Positions 12,888 to 13,093 of a stretch of DNA of 13,093 bases are shown piece by piece. A model generated the notes under the pieces. That model was not told where the DNA came from, did no database searches, and saw only the letters and a list, made by a program, of their open reading frames with translations. The DNA comes from Candidatus Kaiserbacteria bacterium. GTDB lineage: Bacteria; Patescibacteriota; Minisyncoccia; Phycocordibacterales; UBA2100. A program made the translations under genes and the position numbers. Numbering within the stretch: the stretch's first letter is position 1; each line of letters starts with the position of its first letter. Location of the stretch: contig JAMONA010000003.1 in the NCBI GenBank assembly GCA_027066795.1, forward strand, positions 1 through 13,093, read 5' to 3'.

Positions 12888-12982
12888 TGTGGAAGTATTT
12901 AGTTAATAATGCGATCTGGGGAGTGTTTGCATTTATACTCACTTCACTGGCCGCATTTGTATTTGGAGTCTTTCCTCTGTAG
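12887..12982 (+). CDS. Very small membrane peptide, 31 residues, unknown function, translationally coupled
   Basis: Not recognised. The product starts MWKYLVNNAIWGVFAF and ends FVFGVFPL: a single hydrophobic helix (about 10-30) after one Lys. Its ATG shares one base with the stop of the preceding gene (TAATG), a classic coupling layout, and it has no ribosome binding site of its own. The junction lies in the palindrome CACATAATGTG. The stop TAG (12980-12982) is followed 23 bp later by the compound terminator. Coding is likely but not certain because of the small size. Confidence 0.5.
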   Translation: MWKYLVNNAIWGVFAFILTSLAAFVFGVFPL

Positions 12983-13005
12983 TGAGGTAGAGACAATCAC
13001 TTTCT

Positions 13006-13070
13006 AAAAACCCAGTCGGTAGCGTCTCTCTGTGAGGAGAGATTAAAGATGCTACCGCCTGGGTTTTTTT
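13006..13070 (+). terminator. Large compound intrinsic terminator
   Basis: A long imperfect hairpin. AAAAACCCAG (13006-13015) pairs with CTGGGTTTTT (13059-13068) and, after one mismatch, CGGTAGC (13017-13023) pairs with GCTACCG (13051-13057). An internal loop follows, then TCTCTC (13025-13030) pairs with GAGAGA (13037-13042). A run of seven T ends at 13070. It should end the small-peptide transcript. The long apical extension is unusual for a plain terminator, so a regulatory or small-RNA role is possible. From 13071 to the window end I see no gene. Confidence 0.85.
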
Positions 13071-13093
13071 GTTGTGTCTAATCATTGACTGTT

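Noticed and set aside
12680..13070. tmRNA, RNase P RNA, SRP RNA or 6S RNA at the right end
   Set aside because: None of their conserved cores is present (no tRNA-like end, no RNase P GAGGAAAGTC-type block, no SRP tetraloop region).
1..13093. Reassigned TGA (glycine) as in Gracilibacteria/Absconditabacteria
   Set aside because: All conserved proteins are complete without reading through TGA, and glycines in their motifs are encoded by GGN.

Overview
The window is an ordinary-looking chromosomal segment from a small, AT-leaning bacterial genome, most likely a member of the Candidate Phyla Radiation (Patescibacteria, Parcubacteria-like). The taxonomic call is an inference. It rests on the gene mix (O-antigen-ligase-like TPR protein next to murJ, a bS21 longer than usual, a HisRS-like protein with a degenerate catalytic core, a CARDB-type anchored surface protein), on very tight gene packing and on heavy use of ATA isoleucine codons. 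I saw no plasmid, phage, IS, CRISPR, rRNA or tRNA signature. All frames read with the standard code, and none of the 14 genes ends in TGA.

Layout. 1-5870 (+): the 3' end of a membrane-anchored TPR protein, then murJ (lipid II flippase), lepA (EF4) and a CtpA-type S41 protease. 5882-9474 (-): a compact run transcribed leftwards, lepB - HisRS-like - rpsU (bS21) - ybeY - ftsA, convergent with the protease gene. 9548-10090 (+): pth, divergent from lepB. 10152-11246 (-): rpsA, convergent with pth across a bidirectional terminator. 11457-12512 (-): an anchored protein with a CARDB-like domain, separated from rpsA by a second terminator. 12726-12982 (+): two tiny overlapping genes for hydrophobic peptides, led by a strong Shine-Dalgarno sequence and closed by a large compound terminator.

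How they fit together. The conserved genes serve translation (LepA, bS21, YbeY, Pth, S1, HisRS-like), envelope building and division (MurJ, FtsA) and export or protein processing (LepB, CtpA). Two features of gene expression stand out. First, six genes (murJ, lepA, ctpA, ftsA, lepB, pth) have a good -10 box (mostly TATACT) only 6-9 nt before the ATG and no Shine-Dalgarno sequence, so they look leaderless. Second, rpsA has the opposite layout: its promoter lies about 120 bp upstream and its ~112-nt leader can form two hairpins plus a possible pseudoknot, with two short upstream reading frames, one overlapping the rpsA start as ATGA. This leader is the best candidate here for an undescribed regulatory RNA. 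The twin small membrane-peptide genes at the right end are the best candidate for undescribed proteins. No exotic multi-gene system was found; most of the window is core metabolism.
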